Shown here: positions 42,322 to 43,294 of the stretch, piece by piece
How the letters are laid out: the number at the start of each line of letters is the position of its first letter
How positions within the stretch are numbered: position 1 is the first letter of the stretch
Source of the DNA: JAOSJT01 sp035914695
GTDB lineage: Bacteria > Bacteroidota > Ignavibacteria > SZUA-365
Direction: 5' to 3'
NCBI GenBank assembly: GCA_035914695.1
Contig: JAMIQH010000175.1
Coordinates: 1-43,294 of the forward strand
DNA length: 43,294 bases
The notes under the pieces: generated by a model
The model's database searches: none
Told to the model about the DNA's origin: nothing
What the model saw: the letters and a program-made list of their open reading frames with translations, nothing else
Position numbers and translations under genes: made by a program

Positions 42322-42352
42322 TTGAATGCCCTTCACGTAGTATGCTAGATTG
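42322..42352 (+). promoter_or_regulatory. Promoter of the C10 peptidase gene
   Basis: TTGAAT at 42322-42327, 18 bases, TAGATTG at 42346-42352, one base longer than the other window promoters. The predicted start near 42358 leaves a leader of about 58 bases. Confidence 0.45.
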
Positions 42353-42415
42353 TAACAACGCCCAACGTGGATCGGAATAGCCGCTCCCACATGTGCCACC
42401 TTGACCACGCGCGCC

Positions 42416-43294
42416 ATGAAACACGTTTCGACTCTGCTCCTCCTCGTCCTCCTCGCTGCCACCGCCGCGGCGCGTCCCATCACCACCGACGAAGCCAGAA
42501 CCGTGGCGCTGCGCTGGATGCTGCTGCACGGTAACGGCGAAAGCGGCGATTATGCCGTTGCGACGGTGCATCCCTTCAGCATCGACGGCGTACTTGTGTA
42601 CCGCATCGTCAACCTCCTGCCCTCCGGCGTGGTGGTGGTGAGTGGCGACGATATCGCCGTGCCCGTGCTGATGTATTCCGGCCAGGGCGGTTACGATGGA
42701 CAGCAGCTCCCGATCGCCCTCGGCGAGTTGTTGGACAATGCCGGACGGGACATTCTGCAAGCTTTGCGCGAAGGAGTGGCGGCGGACGAGCGCATTGCAG
42801 TGATGTGGCGCGAATTGCTTCAGACGGGCATGGGCAAGCGCTCAATGCTCGGAGGCGGCGGCATGGGCGTGATGAATGTCGCTCCACTGCTCGGCACCAC
42901 GTGGAATCAGACCTTTCCCTACAACCAGTATTGCCCAGCCACCAGCAGTGGCGGCAGCGGCGGCTATACCTATGTGGGTTGCGTGGCCACCGCCATGGCG
43001 CAGATTATGAAGTTTCACAACGCCCCCGCCACGGGGCAGGGTTCGCACAGCTATGTGCATCCCACCTACGGATTGCAAAGCGCGGATTTCGGAAGCACTA
43101 CTTATGATTGGGCCGACATGCCCGCCAGTATCAACGCGCAGAGCAGTACCGCGGCCAAGCACGCCGTGGCCGAACTCAGCTACCACTGCGGAGTGGCGGT
43201 GGATATGGACTACGGACCGAGCGGGTCGGGCGCCACGATACAGGATGCGCGTTCCGCGTTGGTGAATTATTTCCGCTACAACAGCAGCGCCTCC
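42416..43294 (+). CDS. C10 family (streptopain-type) cysteine peptidase, N-terminal part
   Basis: Secreted papain-fold cysteine peptidase, cut by the window edge after 293 codons. ATG 42416 opens a signal peptide (MKHVSTLLLLVLLAATAAAR). Residues about 22-130 are an inhibitory prodomain of the Spi type (VVVVSGDDIAVPVLMYSGQG). The mature domain begins near 145: APLLGTTWNQTFPYNQYCP, then GYTYVGCVATAMAQIMKFHN containing the nucleophile Cys189, the C10 hallmark, and YDWADMPASI downstream. The catalytic His lies beyond the edge. Related proteins in this phylum usually carry a T9SS tail, expected but not visible here. It has its own promoter and follows the ABC ATPase gene by 205 bases. No ribosome-binding site is obvious. 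Confidence 0.9.
   Translation, partial: MKHVSTLLLLVLLAATAAARPITTDEARTVALRWMLLHGNGESGDYAVATVHPFSIDGVLVYRIVNLLPSGVVVVSGDDIAVPVLMYSGQGGYDGQQLPIALGELLDNAGRDILQALREGVAADERIAVMWRELLQTGMGKRSMLGGGGMGVMNVAPLLGTTWNQTFPYNQYCPATSSGGSGGYTYVGCVATAMAQIMKFHNAPATGQGSHSYVHPTYGLQSADFGSTTYDWADMPASINAQSSTAAKHAVAELSYHCGVAVDMDYGPSGSGATIQDARSALVNYFRYNSSAS

Overview
This GC-rich window (judged by eye) fits a bacterium of the Bacteroidota/Chlorobiota/Ignavibacteriota/Kapaibacteriota group (FCB). Three complete secreted proteins end in type IX secretion (T9SS) C-terminal domains: an S41 peptidase, a gingipain-like C25 peptidase and a giant Ig-repeat protein. A C10 (streptopain-type) peptidase runs off the right edge. 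Several genes and the tRNA have a Bacteroidota-style promoter, TTG-N20-TAnnTT. I cannot place the organism below that group.

Layout. 1-4.4 kb: 5' part of proS (-), an S41 peptidase with T9SS tail (+), a small secreted protein of unknown function with its own promoter and terminator (+), and tRNA-Arg(CCT) (-). 4.4-11.5 kb: an accessory block, all on the minus strand: an AAC(3)-I-like acetyltransferase, a small membrane protein, a DUF4386/DUF2938 pair, a DJ-1/PfpI protein, an AbiEi/AbiEii toxin-antitoxin pair and a SAM methyltransferase. 11.8-21.1 kb: lexA, a 5.3-kb C25 peptidase gene and a short dnaE, all on the minus strand. 21.1-26.8 kb: a repeat-filled divergent spacer, then a membrane/TPR protein, asnB and an HGSNAT-like membrane acyltransferase (+), plausibly for surface glycan work. 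27.3-33 kb: phosphoglucomutase with a DUF2279 protein, a lipoprotein, and an NfeD-like/flotillin operon (all -). 33.3-38.8 kb: the giant T9SS protein with an outer-membrane beta-barrel protein, closed by a textbook terminator. 39.5-43.3 kb: an SLC45-type MFS transporter (-), a small membrane protein coupled to a MalK/UgpC-type ATPase (+), and the partial C10 peptidase (+).

Most noteworthy: (1) two 54-bp operators with four half-sites each and identical symmetry flank the AbiE pair, one over its promoter and one beyond its 3' end; (2) an in-frame TAG sits at codon 8 of the naturally coupled AbiEii reading frame; (3) a dispersed CGCGAA-rich repeat with a conserved tail occurs in four copies, all in the two convergent-gene spacers that lie right of 26.8 kb; (4) a tandem array with alternating 27/36-bp period lies between lexA and its divergent neighbour; (5) an AAC(3)-I-type aminoglycoside acetyltransferase homologue lies in a chromosomal setting; (6) an NfeD-like protein carries a His/Asp decapeptide repeat; (7) a 5.3-kb secreted peptidase gene lies between lexA and a short dnaE.
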